From assembly GCF_013204845.1 (NCBI RefSeq), contig NZ_JABMKY010000007.1, positions 291,731-355,730 on the forward strand: a DNA stretch of 64,000 nt, written 5' to 3'. Of this stretch, positions 25,696-34,334 are shown piece by piece (position 1 is the first letter of the stretch; every line of letters starts with the position of its first letter). The translations under genes were made by a program, and so were the position numbers. The notes under the pieces are model-generated. The model saw only the letters and a program-made list of their open reading frames with translations. It searched no databases and was not told the origin of the DNA. Source of the stretch: Paenibacillus qinlingensis (GTDB lineage: Bacteria; Bacillota; Bacilli; Paenibacillales; NBRC-103111).

Positions 25696-25735
25696 ATGAG
25701 CTTAACCAAATGGATTTATAAGGGGGTGAGATGCC

Positions 25736-26290
25736 TTGATTACTTATCTAAGAGCTGACATTCATCGGTATGTAAAAGTAGGAAACCACGTTAGTTTATT
25801 ATCCAAAATGAAAATGCTACTTCTGCATGAGCCCATGTGGTATCTCGTCATCTATCGGGCAGGGAGTTATGTGAAAGATCATGTTAGGATACCAGTTATT
25901 AAACAATTGTTATATATCATCCTATTTATCCTCCATAAATTCGTTTCAATCGTGATGGGCATTCAAATTCCGCTCGGAACCAAAATTGGCAAAGGGGTCT
26001 ATTTGCCTCATTATGGCACGATCGTGGTTCATCGGGATACCATCATTGGTGAGAACTGCAATATTGGACAAGGCGTTACGATCGGGATTGCCGGCAGAGG
26101 GGAGAAGAAGGGGGTTCCACAAATCGGAAATAAGGTATATATCGCACCTGGCGCCAAAATTATCGGGAAGATAATAATAGGTAATAATGTGATGATTGGT
26201 GCGAATTCGGTCGTAACGAAAGATGTGCCAGATAACGCTGTTGTTGCAGGTGTGCCAGCCAAAATTATTAGTTACAAGGGATGGGAATAG
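25736..26290 (+). CDS. Hexapeptide-repeat acetyltransferase (CysE-like)
   Basis: A 184-residue left-handed beta-helix acyltransferase similar to serine O-acetyltransferases, common in polysaccharide loci. It begins YLRADIHRY, has one hydrophobic helix near residues 57-73, and hexapeptide repeats with HRDTIIGENCNIGQGVTIG, ending PDNAVVAGVPAKII. It starts with TTG, 7 bases after AGGGGGTGAG. Likely role is O-acetylation of the polymer or a precursor rather than cysteine synthesis. It is the last gene of cluster 2. Confidence 0.85.
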   Translation: MITYLRADIHRYVKVGNHVSLLSKMKMLLLHEPMWYLVIYRAGSYVKDHVRIPVIKQLLYIILFILHKFVSIVMGIQIPLGTKIGKGVYLPHYGTIVVHRDTIIGENCNIGQGVTIGIAGRGEKKGVPQIGNKVYIAPGAKIIGKIIIGNNVMIGANSVVTKDVPDNAVVAGVPAKIISYKGWE

Positions 26291-26305
26291 ACGCCTTTAT
26301 GAATC

Positions 26306-26342
26306 AAAAAACGCCCTCTTGATAATAAGAGGGCGTTTTTTC
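26306..26342. terminator. Strong bidirectional terminator ending EPS cluster 2
   Basis: AAAAAACGCCCTCTT pairs with AAGAGGGCGTTTTTT around a 6-base loop. It also serves the convergent yneK-like gene, which stops 3 bases beyond. Confidence 0.93.
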
Positions 26343-26344
26343 TA

Positions 26345-26773
26345 CTAACTTAATAAATGCTTGTACGCGCTGTAATCAATCTTTTGCTTTTCGAGAAAGC
26401 TCGTTAAGCTCCGATAATCCCGCTTAGGCGTTGCAAGTATGTAACCTTCGATACAGTGATCTCTTGTGACCTCATTTGCATTGGCCTCTAGGGCAACTTG
26501 ACCGATACGCGCGGCGATGGAATGCTTGGCAATATCACGGAACGCCGTCGGGACAGGTGATACTAATTGATCGAGAAATGCTTTGGAGTCCGCTGTCCAT
26601 AGATGTCGAGAAGTGTCTACGTAATGATTCTGCCAATCGAGTTTGGACTTGCCGTCCTCTTTGGGAAGGACCTTAATAAACTTGCGGAACATGAAGAACC
26701 CGCCGATGGACATGAATGCAAGCAACACGCATACCCAGAAAATAATGAAATACATAAAGAAATCGTTCGCCAT
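26345..26773 (-). CDS. DUF2621 family membrane protein (YneK-like)
   Basis: A 142-residue protein with one N-terminal transmembrane helix (residues 5-28) and a cytoplasmic helical domain containing DWQNHYVDTSRHLW and a Cys/His-bearing stretch VTRDHCIEGYI. It matches Bacillus YneK/DUF2621, of unknown function. AGGTGAC precedes the ATG. It is divergent from nfo. Confidence 0.8.
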   Translation of the reverse strand: MANDFFMYFIIFWVCVLLAFMSIGGFFMFRKFIKVLPKEDGKSKLDWQNHYVDTSRHLWTADSKAFLDQLVSPVPTAFRDIAKHSIAARIGQVALEANANEVTRDHCIEGYILATPKRDYRSLTSFLEKQKIDYSAYKHLLS

Positions 26774-26897
26774 TTATTTGTCACCTCACTAATTGTCTTC
26801 AATAAAGATAGTAAGAATTATACCTTATTTCTAGATTTCTTGCGACAATACGAGTAAAATAGGAGGGTAGCAGCTACTAATAAAGGAGTTATGGACT

Positions 26898-28025
26898 ATG
26901 CCGAAAATTGGATCACACGTTTCGTTCTCAGATAAAGGCTTACTCAATGCAGCAGAAGAAGCCGTTTCCTACGGATCATCCACGTTTATGATATACACGG
27001 GAGCACCGCAAAATACGCGTCGTAAACCGATTGAAGAGCAGTATATTGAAGAAGGCAAAGCTGTGATGGACAAGCATGCGATGAATGAAATCGTCGTTCA
27101 TGCACCTTACATTATCAACTTGGGCTCTTATAAGGAAGATACTTTCGAGCTTGCCGTACGTTTCCTTCAGGAAGAAATCCGCCGGACGGATTACATTGGC
27201 GTTCGCAATATCGTGCTTCATCCAGGTGCTTATACGGACAAAGATGCAGACTATGGGATTGCCAGAATTGCAGATGGCCTGAATGAAGTGCTTGCTGGGG
27301 TCAAAGATACGAACGTTAACATTGCGCTGGAAACGATGGCTGGCAAAGGAACCGAAATCGGTCGCAGCTTTGAAGAAATCGCGGAAATCATGGAGCGCGT
27401 GGAGTTCAACAATAAGTTGACGGTCTGTATGGACACTTGCCATATTCATGATGCGGGGTATGACATCGTGAACGATTTGGACGGCGTTCTGCACCATTTC
27501 GATCGCACGATTGGGCTTGAGAAACTTGGGGTCATTCATTTGAATGACAGTAAGAATCCACGCGGAGCGAGCAAGGATCGCCACGCACCGCTAGGTTCAG
27601 GTTGGATTGGCTTCCAAGCGATGAACAATATTGCGAACCATGAGAAGCTGCAGCATTTGCCGATGATCCTAGAGACGCCTTGGATTGGCAAAGAAGACAA
27701 GACACAACGTCCGATGTACGAAGCGGAAATTGCGTTGCTTTCCGGTAACTTAAGTGGTCGTTTTGGCGGCGAGTTCCTGGACCAAGTGGAGCGCATTGAC
27801 TACTTGATGAACAAGAAAGATATTCACTACCGTGACTTCGTTCTTAAAACATGGGAATTGCTCAAAAATGATGCAAAAGCGAAGAAAGCGGATGGACGCG
27901 AGCCGCTGGAGCGTTTATATGATATTCTTCATGAGGAACGCCTTTTCGCAGATCTTAGCGAAGAACAAATCAATCAACGATTGATTGTTTGGCTTGCTGG
28001 AAATGACATCTTGAAGAGGGCTTAA
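26898..28025 (+). CDS. nfo: Endonuclease IV (AP endonuclease) with a C-terminal extension
   Basis: A TIM-barrel, zinc-dependent AP endonuclease that cuts at abasic sites in base excision repair. Metal-ligand motifs are visible: [61 protein letters not shown] and [20 protein letters not shown], with ILETPW near residue 256. At 375 residues it is about 75-80 longer than YqfS/Nfo of Bacillus (about 297). The additional part (from about residue 300, [16 protein letters not shown] on) is helical and charged; its role is unknown. GGAG precedes the ATG. Confidence 0.92.
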   Translation: MPKIGSHVSFSDKGLLNAAEEAVSYGSSTFMIYTGAPQNTRRKPIEEQYIEEGKAVMDKHAMNEIVVHAPYIINLGSYKEDTFELAVRFLQEEIRRTDYIGVRNIVLHPGAYTDKDADYGIARIADGLNEVLAGVKDTNVNIALETMAGKGTEIGRSFEEIAEIMERVEFNNKLTVCMDTCHIHDAGYDIVNDLDGVLHHFDRTIGLEKLGVIHLNDSKNPRGASKDRHAPLGSGWIGFQAMNNIANHEKLQHLPMILETPWIGKEDKTQRPMYEAEIALLSGNLSGRFGGEFLDQVERIDYLMNKKDIHYRDFVLKTWELLKNDAKAKKADGREPLERLYDILHEERLFADLSEEQINQRLIVWLAGNDILKRA

Positions 28026-28060
28026 GCTTCACAGAGACAGATATCGCTAGGGGGATACAC

Positions 28061-28960
28061 ATGGAAGCGGGAACTACGAATAGCTCCAATCGCCGGGAGA
28101 GCGATTTGGTGAATAGAGCAAGAATGCTAATATCTTGTCCGGATCAGCCGGGTATTGTAGCAGCCGTATCGCAATTTTTATTTGAATACGGTGCGAACAT
28201 TGTGCAATCGGATCAGTACACGATGGATCCAGAGGGTGGGATGTTCTTCATCCGAATTGAATTTGATTTAACAGAATTGGCGAATCGCGTAGAGACATTA
28301 AGAGCGGATTTCTCCACCGTTGCTGAGAAGTTCTCGATGGACTGGAGCCTTGCCCTGGCAAGTCAGAAGAAGCGAATTGCGATTTTCGTTTCGAAGGAAG
28401 ACCATGCCTTGCTCGAACTGTTATGGCATTGGCGTGCAGGGGATCTCAACGCGGATATCGCGATGGTGATCTCGAACCATAATGATATGCGCTCACTGGT
28501 GGAGCCATTCGGGATTCCGTTTCATCATATTCCGGTTACCGCGGCTACGAAAGCAGAGGCCGAACAGCGCCAGCTTGAAGTCATTGGTGATGGCGTCGAT
28601 GCGATTGTACTTGCTCGCTATATGCAGATCGTTTCCCCTTCATTTATCCAAAATTACGCAAATCGCATCATCAATATTCATCACTCCTTCTTACCTGCTT
28701 TTGTAGGCGGTAAGCCTTATGCGCAAGCGCATAACCGCGGAGTCAAGATTATTGGTGCGACAGCGCATTATGTGACGGACGAGCTAGACGCTGGACCGAT
28801 TATTGAACAGGATGTTCAGCGGGTAAGTCACCGAGATAATGTCGAGGATTTGAAAAGAATCGGTCGTCACATCGAACGAATCGTTCTTGCACGTGCAGTA
28901 GCTTGGCATGTTGAGGATCGGATTATCGTCCACAATAATAAAACGGTTGTTTTTAACTAA
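28061..28960 (+). CDS. purU: Formyltetrahydrofolate deformylase
   Basis: Hydrolyses 10-formyl-THF to formate and THF, balancing one-carbon pools. The 299-residue protein has an N-terminal ACT domain (ISCPDQPGIVAAVSQFLFEY, residues 24-43) and a C-terminal formyltransferase-like domain with AIFVSKEDHALLELL, ISNHND, INIHHSFLPAFVG and GATAHYVTDELDAGPII. The catalytic Asn-His-Asp set (NIHHSFLP, DELDAGP) is present. It starts 36 bases after nfo and may be co-transcribed with it. Confidence 0.95.
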   Translation: MEAGTTNSSNRRESDLVNRARMLISCPDQPGIVAAVSQFLFEYGANIVQSDQYTMDPEGGMFFIRIEFDLTELANRVETLRADFSTVAEKFSMDWSLALASQKKRIAIFVSKEDHALLELLWHWRAGDLNADIAMVISNHNDMRSLVEPFGIPFHHIPVTAATKAEAEQRQLEVIGDGVDAIVLARYMQIVSPSFIQNYANRIINIHHSFLPAFVGGKPYAQAHNRGVKIIGATAHYVTDELDAGPIIEQDVQRVSHRDNVEDLKRIGRHIERIVLARAVAWHVEDRIIVHNNKTVVFN

Positions 28961-28966
28961 AAGTCA

Positions 28967-29001
28967 GGTTGTACCCATTTATGGGTACAGCCTATTTATA
29001 T
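28967..29001 (+). terminator. Probable terminator after purU
   Basis: GGTTGTACCCAT pairs with ATGGGTACAGCC (one G-U) around a 2-base loop, followed by TATTTATATAT. The T-run is broken, so strength is uncertain. Confidence 0.6.
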
Positions 29002-29144
29002 ATAGGTTAAAACTCTAAGCCTTTTAACGGGTTATTGTGGCAAAGCCTTAAAGCAAATGGTACAATAATGCAAGCGAGAAAAGTCACTTGTATGTACAAG
29101 TTTAATGACGCCGAAAATACAGAAATAATGGAGGGAATTCTCGA

Positions 29145-31166
29145 ATGACTGCAACGACAAAAACAATTGAACAATTAGCCGTCGACACGATCCGTACACT
29201 TGGTATAGACGCTGTTGAGAAAGCCAAATCAGGTCACCCAGGTATGGTAATGGGAGCTGCCCCAATGGCTTACGTGCTGTGGAAACAGCATATGAAACAC
29301 AATCCATCGAATCCTAAATGGGTCAACCGTGACCGTTTCGTTCTATCTGCAGGACACGGATCCATGCTTCTATACAGCTTGCTTCACCTATGTGGCTATG
29401 ATCTGCCAATGGAAGAGATCAAGAACTTCCGTCAATGGGGAAGCAAAACCCCTGGTCACCCAGAGTACGGTCACACAGCAGGTGTTGATGCAACGACAGG
29501 TCCACTTGGACAAGGTGTTGGTATGGCTGTCGGTATGGCGATGGCTGAAGCTCACTTGAGAGAGACTTACAACAAAGAAAACTTCCCAGTTATCGACCAT
29601 TACACGTACGCAATTTGCGGCGATGGCGATATGATGGAAGGCGTTTCCTCTGAAGCAGTATCCCTTGCAGCTCATTTGAAATTGGGCAAATTGATCATGA
29701 TGTACGATTCTAACGATATTTCGCTTGATGGCGAATTGAATATGGCGTTTTCAGAAAACGTGCAAGCACGTTTCGAAGCATACGGCTGGCAAGTTATTCG
29801 CGTTGAAGAGCAGAATGATCTTGCTGCAATCTCCAAAGCAATTGCAGAAGCGAAAGCTGATACAACTCGTCCTACATTGATTGAAGTGAAAACGACAATC
29901 GGTTTCGGTTCCCCGAACAAAGGTGGTAAAGGTGGTCACGTTGGACCTCACGGATCCCCACTTGGCGGCGACGAAGTGAAATTGACGAAACAAGCATACG
30001 GCTGGCCAGAAGAACCGGATTTCTACGTTCCGGATGAAGTTCGCGCACACTATGCGGAGATTCAAAAAGAAGGTACTGCAGCTGAAGAAGCTTGGAGCAA
30101 CCTGTTGAACGATTACGTTAAAGCTTATCCAGAGCTTGGCAACCAATTCAACGCTGCTGTGAATGGCGAATTGCCAGCTGGTTGGGATGCTGAACTTCCT
30201 ACGTACACGACAGAAGACAAGCCTATGGCTACACGTGTTGCTTCCGGTAATGCGATCAATGCTGTTGCAGGCAAATTGCCGCAATTGATTGGTGGTTCCG
30301 CGGATCTAGCGAGCTCCAACAACACGATGATCAAAGGCGAATCCAACTACAGCGCTAGCAACTATGCTGGACGCAATGTATGGTTCGGTGTTCGTGAGTT
30401 CGGTATGGGTACAGCGATGAACGGTATGGCGCTTCACGGTGGAGTTAAAGTATACGGAGCAACATTCTTCGTATTCTCGGATTACCTGCGTGCATCCATT
30501 CGTCTTGCAGCTTTGATGCAATTGCCAGTGATCTACGTGCTAACGCATGACAGTATCGCTGTTGGTGAAGATGGACCGACGCATGAGCCGATCGAACAAC
30601 TTCCGGCACTTCGCGTAATTCCAGGCATCACAGTTATCCGTCCTGCTGATGGTAACGAAACATCCGAAGCTTGGCGCTATGCGATCTCCGAAGCGAAAGG
30701 TCCAGTTGCGCTTGTCTTGACTCGTCAAAACCTGCCGATCCTTCCAGGTACGGTTGAAGGAGCTAAAGCGAACCTAAGCAAAGGCGGATACGTGGTATCC
30801 GATGCTGCAAACGGTCAACCAGATGCACAAATCCTAGCAACAGGTTCCGAAGTTCAACTGGCTGTCGCGGCGCAAAAATTGCTGCAAGCCGAGGGCATCA
30901 ACGTCCGCGTTGTCAGCCTACCGAGCTTGGAGTTGTTCGAGAAGCAATCCAAAGAATACAAAGATTCCGTTATCTTACCAGGCGTGAAGAAGCGTCTTGC
31001 TGTTGAGATGGCGTACCCACTTGGCTGGGAGCGTTACACAGGCGACGAAGGTTCAATCCTTGGAATTTCCACTTTCGGAGCATCCGCACCAGGGGATACA
31101 GTTCTTAGAGAATACGGCTTCTCACCAGAGAACGTTGCAGCACGCGTAAAAGCTTTGTTAGGTTAA
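29145..31166 (+). CDS. tkt: Transketolase
   Basis: A 673-residue thiamine-diphosphate enzyme of the non-oxidative pentose phosphate pathway. It begins [20 protein letters not shown], has the TPP motif [13 protein letters not shown] (about residues 156-168), the pyrimidine-domain [13 protein letters not shown] and [20 protein letters not shown], and a C-terminal domain with [10 protein letters not shown]. Codon use is strongly biased, as in highly expressed genes. GGAGG precedes the ATG by about 8 bases. Confidence 0.97.
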   Translation: MTATTKTIEQLAVDTIRTLGIDAVEKAKSGHPGMVMGAAPMAYVLWKQHMKHNPSNPKWVNRDRFVLSAGHGSMLLYSLLHLCGYDLPMEEIKNFRQWGSKTPGHPEYGHTAGVDATTGPLGQGVGMAVGMAMAEAHLRETYNKENFPVIDHYTYAICGDGDMMEGVSSEAVSLAAHLKLGKLIMMYDSNDISLDGELNMAFSENVQARFEAYGWQVIRVEEQNDLAAISKAIAEAKADTTRPTLIEVKTTIGFGSPNKGGKGGHVGPHGSPLGGDEVKLTKQAYGWPEEPDFYVPDEVRAHYAEIQKEGTAAEEAWSNLLNDYVKAYPELGNQFNAAVNGELPAGWDAELPTYTTEDKPMATRVASGNAINAVAGKLPQLIGGSADLASSNNTMIKGESNYSASNYAGRNVWFGVREFGMGTAMNGMALHGGVKVYGATFFVFSDYLRASIRLAALMQLPVIYVLTHDSIAVGEDGPTHEPIEQLPALRVIPGITVIRPADGNETSEAWRYAISEAKGPVALVLTRQNLPILPGTVEGAKANLSKGGYVVSDAANGQPDAQILATGSEVQLAVAAQKLLQAEGINVRVVSLPSLELFEKQSKEYKDSVILPGVKKRLAVEMAYPLGWERYTGDEGSILGISTFGASAPGDTVLREYGFSPENVAARVKALLG

Positions 31167-31244
31167 TATAATGGCAGGGGCTCAGCTTGTCTGGGCCTCA
31201 GCTTGCATGTATTCATAGCCATTTTAGAGGGGGAACTTTTAATC

Positions 31245-31562
31245 ATGTCTAGCTTTGAAAATGTAACTGTACTTACGAAAGCCAATGTTTATTTCGATGG
31301 CAAAGTAACAAGCCGCACTGTGCAATTTGCAGACGGCACGAAGAAAACACTAGGCATCTTGCTTCCAGGTGAATATGAATTCGGAACAGATGTGAAAGAA
31401 ATCATGGAAATCCAAGCTGGTGAGCTGAACGTATTGCTACCAGGCAGCAGCGAATGGATCACAATCAGCGGTCAAGGTGAGTTCACTGTCCCAGCTAACG
31501 CGAAATTCAAGCTTGAAGTGAAAACAGTGAGCGACTATATTTGTTCGTATATCGCTGAGTAA
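31245..31562 (+). CDS. ppnP: Pyrimidine/purine nucleoside phosphorylase (DUF1255)
   Basis: A 105-residue single-domain cupin of the PpnP/YaiE family, phosphorolysing several nucleosides to base and ribose-1-phosphate. Typical strands are [49 protein letters not shown] and the C-terminal SDYICSYI. Start is ATG 31245, 6 bases after GAGGGGGAAC; an upstream in-frame ATG (about 31206) has no ribosome site. It follows tkt by 78 bases. Confidence 0.9.
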   Translation: MSSFENVTVLTKANVYFDGKVTSRTVQFADGTKKTLGILLPGEYEFGTDVKEIMEIQAGELNVLLPGSSEWITISGQGEFTVPANAKFKLEVKTVSDYICSYIAE

Positions 31563-31590
31563 TCACGCGGGGCGTCTAACGTTTTAAAGC

Positions 31591-31645
31591 AAAAAACCAT
31601 ACATCGGAATTGAACGATATGTTCAATGGATGTATGGTTTTTTTT
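31591..31645 (+). terminator. Intrinsic terminator after ppnP
   Basis: AAAAAACCATACATC pairs with GATGTATGGTTTTTTTT. The loop itself contains a second small stem (TTGAAC/GTTCAA). Confidence 0.92.
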
Positions 31646-31672
31646 CAACATATTAGCAAGTATGAGTTTCCG

Positions 31673-32027
31673 GGTACCTCCGTCGTCCGACGGGCGTTAG
31701 CGCACAAATATTGTGCGCAAGGGAGGTACCTCCGTCGTCCGACGGGCGCTAGCGCACAAATATTGTGCGCAAGAGGGTACCTCCGTCGTCCGACGGGCGC
31801 TAGCGCACAAATATTGTGCGCAAGGGAGGTACCTCCGTCGTCCGACGGGCGCTAGCGCACAAATATTGTGTGCAAGTGAGGTATCTCCGTCGTCAGGCGG
31901 GGGCTAGCGCACAAATATTGTGCGCAAGGGAGGTACCTCCGTCGTCCGATGGGTGCTAGCGCACAAATATTGTGCGCAAGGGGTGTACCTCCGTCGTCCG
32001 ACGGATGCTAGCGCACAGTATGCGATA
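31673..32027. repeat. 52-bp tandem repeat, six full copies and one partial
   Basis: Units start GGTACCTCCGTCGTCC at 31673, 31725, 31776, 31828, 31880 and 31932, with a broken copy from 31984. Periods are 52, 51, 52, 52, 52, 52. Each unit holds nested palindromes: CCGTCGTCCGACGG, GCGCTAGCGC and GCGCACAAATATTGTGCGC, so each can fold into hairpins. GC is above the flanks. Frames through it are repeat artefacts. It sits at the border between housekeeping genes and the tailocin locus. Confidence 0.93.
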
Positions 32028-32030
32028 AAG

Positions 32031-32061
32031 AAAGGACCTGAGGCAGAGCTACAGGTCCTTT
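32031..32061 (-). terminator. Terminator of the leftward tailocin regulatory operon
   Basis: AAAGGACCTG pairs with CAGGTCCTTT around an 11-base loop, directly after the minus-strand stop at 32063; on the minus strand CTTTAT follows. Confidence 0.75.
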
Positions 32062-32062
32062 C

Positions 32063-32380
32063 TCATTTGGAAGACCAGCTATATAGGGATCGGATCTCCA
32101 TCTGCAGAACTTCTTCGATGTCGGTCATGCGAATCCATAACTTCTGAATTGAAGGGTGCTCTTGGCGTAGAAGCTGATGTCGTTGTTTGATTCCAGAGAG
32201 GCTGATGCCAATAGAAGCAGGGCGTGCAGGATTGACGATGAGGTCTTCAAGCAGCACGGTGATTCCGGCCTCTAAATCGAGGATTTCTTCGAAATGAAGC
32301 TGCTGAAAGGGAGCACGAATGGGAATATAAAGGGTGGACTTGCTAAAGTCTAACTCGTTAGGCTGAAAATGCAGCGCCAT
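32063..32380 (-). CDS. Hypothetical protein downstream of ImmA, possibly 5'-frameshifted
   Basis: A 105-residue protein of unknown family starting MALHFQPNELDFSKSTLY, with LDLEAGITVLLEDLIVNP and IKQRHQLLRQEHPS. It is the third gene of the leftward Xre-ImmA operon. The same frame stays open upstream of the ATG for about 25 more codons that look coding (GEWQITKLAVYYDFHEERIQ) and overlap the ImmA 3' end, but hold no ATG, GTG or TTG. The true start may therefore use ribosomal overlap, or a one-base change may have separated it from an ATG near 32435. No function is proposed. Confidence 0.6.
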   Translation of the reverse strand: MALHFQPNELDFSKSTLYIPIRAPFQQLHFEEILDLEAGITVLLEDLIVNPARPASIGISLSGIKQRHQLLRQEHPSIQKLWIRMTDIEEVLQMEIRSLYSWSSK

Positions 32381-32411
32381 GAGTAGTGGTTGTATACGCT
32401 CTTCATGAAAG

Positions 32412-33113
32412 TCATAATAGACGGCTAGCTTGGTGATCTGCCATTCCCCCTTTTCGCTTTAAATACTCTAGTTTGTTCATGATGGCGCGAGTTGCATCAG
32501 ACCAATTGGCTGAATCGTACGTCCTCACTTGACTCTGTGTAAATTGATGGTATTCATGATCCAGAATCCCTTGCAAGACGCGCCGCTGGATTTGTTCGAT
32601 CCGTTCATTGGCTAGTCGATAGGTAACCTGGAACTCTTCAGAAAGAAAGGCGACCATTTCGTTCTTTTGTTCAGGCAGCGATAGTTTCTTCAGCATGGAT
32701 ATGGGAATAGCCGCGTAGAGTTGGAACGCTGATGCATCCTGCTCTTGCCAATCGACATAGCGATCAGGCATCACCATCTGGTTGCCGGAATGGCGAAGCA
32801 CATGACATAGCTCATGCAGGAAGTCTTCCCACTGTTCTTTGACGGATAAGCGGCGGTCAACATTGATGCTGAATAGGCCGTTTTTTTCGATGGCCATGCT
32901 GTTCATATCCATCGTATAAACCCAAATTTGCAGTTTAGCAGCTAAGTTTGTCATACTCAGGTGAGCTGGTGATGTGATGTCAAGTTGATTATATAAAGCC
33001 TCTACCCACTGTTCAAGAGAGGTTGGTTGGTAATGAGTGAACAGGTGAATACACCTCGCTTTTTTTGGAAAATAGAATATATGTTCGCTTGTTTGGGTTA
33101 AAGAAAAGCCCAT
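32412..33113 (-). CDS. ImmA/IrrE family metallo-endopeptidase
   Basis: A 233-residue protein with the zinc protease motif HELCHVLRH (HExxH) near residue 100 and the fold of ImmA/IrrE, which cleave a partner Xre-type repressor to induce mobile elements. It is encoded 19 bases after the Xre gene, the usual pairing. The first 22 residues lack a clear ribosome site, and a GCGAGGTG site lies inside the frame, so translation may begin later with a non-ATG codon. It probably inactivates the neighbouring repressor to switch on tail synthesis. Confidence 0.8.
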   Translation of the reverse strand: MGFSLTQTSEHIFYFPKKARCIHLFTHYQPTSLEQWVEALYNQLDITSPAHLSMTNLAAKLQIWVYTMDMNSMAIEKNGLFSINVDRRLSVKEQWEDFLHELCHVLRHSGNQMVMPDRYVDWQEQDASAFQLYAAIPISMLKKLSLPEQKNEMVAFLSEEFQVTYRLANERIEQIQRRVLQGILDHEYHQFTQSQVRTYDSANWSDATRAIMNKLEYLKRKGGMADHQASRLL

Positions 33114-33132
33114 ATGGGCTTGGCTTCATGAA

Positions 33133-33537
33133 TTACTGCTTGCTGTCAGGTGTTCGGTTCTGTTGCTGCTCTTTGATGAAGTTCCAGAAACGAAGCATCT
33201 CGTCGCGGCGCTCTTTAGGGGCATTCTTGAAGTCTTTAAAAAATAAGCTCACATCAGGGTCATCGACTTCGTCAAGACCGTCTCCAGATAAGCTATCGAG
33301 TGACTCCTCTTCCGTTGGAGCAAATCCAGCAAGCAGCAGAAGCTCGTCCTTCTCAGCTATTCGAAGCGCATCCGCTAAGGCAATAACCGTTTCCCTTGAG
33401 GGATTGAAGCGGTTATTTTCTATGGAGTTAATAAATGAATAACTAACACCGGACCGTTCGCCAAGCTCTCTGAGGGAATAATTATTCATCTTTCGCAGAT
33501 CCCGGATTCGGATGCCAAATTGCACCATATCTTTCAT
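33133..33537 (-). CDS. Xre family repressor of the tailocin locus
   Basis: A 134-residue repressor with an N-terminal helix-turn-helix (LRELGERSGVSYSFINSIEN, followed by FNPSRETVIALADAL), an acidic linker (DSLSGDGLDEVDDPDVSL) suited to proteolysis, and a helical tail. ATG 33537 follows AGGTGATC; the longer frame to 33600 is unsupported. A 17-bp palindrome (GTTTTGAATTTCAAAAC type) occurs just upstream and again before the tail genes, making it the likely operator. Confidence 0.85.
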   Translation of the reverse strand: MKDMVQFGIRIRDLRKMNNYSLRELGERSGVSYSFINSIENNRFNPSRETVIALADALRIAEKDELLLLAGFAPTEEESLDSLSGDGLDEVDDPDVSLFFKDFKNAPKERRDEMLRFWNFIKEQQQNRTPDSKQ

Positions 33538-33603
33538 CGTTTGATCACCTGATTCTATTGTAAATGGTGAGCGGTACAAAAAACAAGGGGAGATCATCAA
33601 AAA

Positions 33604-33676
33604 GTTTTGAATGTCAAAACTTTTTGTGTTGAAATTTTAAACAAGACAACGTATGATGTGTTTAGAATTTCAAAAC
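33604..33676. promoter_or_regulatory. Tailocin operator region (two 17-bp palindromes and a partial)
   Basis: GTTTTGAATGTCAAAAC (33604-33620) and GTTTAGAATTTCAAAAC (33660-33676), with a degenerate GTTGAAATTTTAAAC (33628-33642) between. They lie between the divergent Xre and ArpU-type genes. Confidence 0.75.
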
Positions 33677-33702
33677 GACAAATTTTAGGAGATGACCAAG
33701 GG

Positions 33703-34131
33703 ATGGTAGAACGTATTTTAAATATAGAGCAAGAACAGATTGATCGCCGAGCAACACGCAAAAGGGTGGAAGGTGTGCTTGAAGCCGTGCGTAAGTATCG
33801 AACAATAGGCTGTTTGCGAAGAGAAAATGGATCCATTTCGAGTAGGAATGAGTTGTTCAAAGTGGCGGAGCATGGGGCTGCTTACCCTATGAGTTCAGAG
33901 GATCACTTGTTAGGTGAGTGCGGTGAAGTTGAGCAAGCGATCTATGGGCTGGACGAACAGGAGCAGGAAATTATCCGGGAACGGTATCTAAAAAGGGACA
34001 AGACATTCGATTTTCTGTTGTTTCATGAGCTTAATTTGAGTGAGCGAACGTATCGACGGATAAAGGCTAGAGCAATTGAGAAGCTAGCTTACATGCTGCG
34101 GTTGGAAGTGAAGCTACAAAAGGGTGACTGA
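33703..34131 (+). CDS. ArpU-like phage late transcription regulator
   Basis: A 142-residue protein with a sigma-70 region-4-like C-terminal helix-turn-helix (LDEQEQEIIRERYLKRDKTF, then LSERTYRRIKARAIEKLA), as in ArpU/RinA-type activators of phage late operons. The start is ATG 33703 with AGGAG 11 bases upstream; a TTG at 33607 would lie inside an operator. It precedes the tail operon and a TGGC-repeat promoter, so it probably turns on the structural genes. Confidence 0.78.
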   Translation: MVERILNIEQEQIDRRATRKRVEGVLEAVRKYRTIGCLRRENGSISSRNELFKVAEHGAAYPMSSEDHLLGECGEVEQAIYGLDEQEQEIIRERYLKRDKTFDFLLFHELNLSERTYRRIKARAIEKLAYMLRLEVKLQKGD

Positions 34132-34134
34132 GAA

Positions 34135-34179
34135 TTGGCCGTTTATTGGCAGTTCGCCTAAAATATGGCATGTTAAGAT
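34135..34179 (+). promoter_or_regulatory. Candidate ArpU-dependent late promoter
   Basis: Three TGGC repeats, TTGGCC (34135), TTGGCA (34146) and ATGGCA (34165), precede a -10-like TTAAGAT (34173-34179). Repeated TGGCA motifs before a -10 are seen upstream of late operons in ArpU-type phages. The next gene starts 156 bases later; the leader holds one Xre operator. Confidence 0.5.
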
Positions 34180-34283
34180 CGGTGTGTAGCCAAGCAAGGG
34201 AGGCGATGTTGCCAAGCAGATGCACAAGAAACCGTTCCGGCGGAGGTGTAAGGAGTGAAGATATGTTTTGAAAAGAAAAAAAT

Positions 34284-34300
34284 GTTTTGAATTTCAAAAC
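34284..34300. promoter_or_regulatory. Perfect 17-bp Xre operator before the tail genes
   Basis: GTTTTGAATTTCAAAAC, a perfect palindrome around a central T, 34 bases before the first tail ATG. A half-site (GTTTTGAAAAG) precedes it at about 34265. It could act as a roadblock operator. Confidence 0.75.
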
Positions 34301-34334
34301 AAATATAAACCTGGAAAGGAGGTGAGAGAAGTGA

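Noticed and set aside
31673..32027. CRISPR array
   Set aside because: The 52-bp units are contiguous and nearly identical throughout, with no unique spacers and no cas genes nearby.
31610..32147. Three overlapping plus-strand frames in the 52-bp repeat
   Set aside because: The predicted proteins only translate the repeat in different frames; no ribosome sites.
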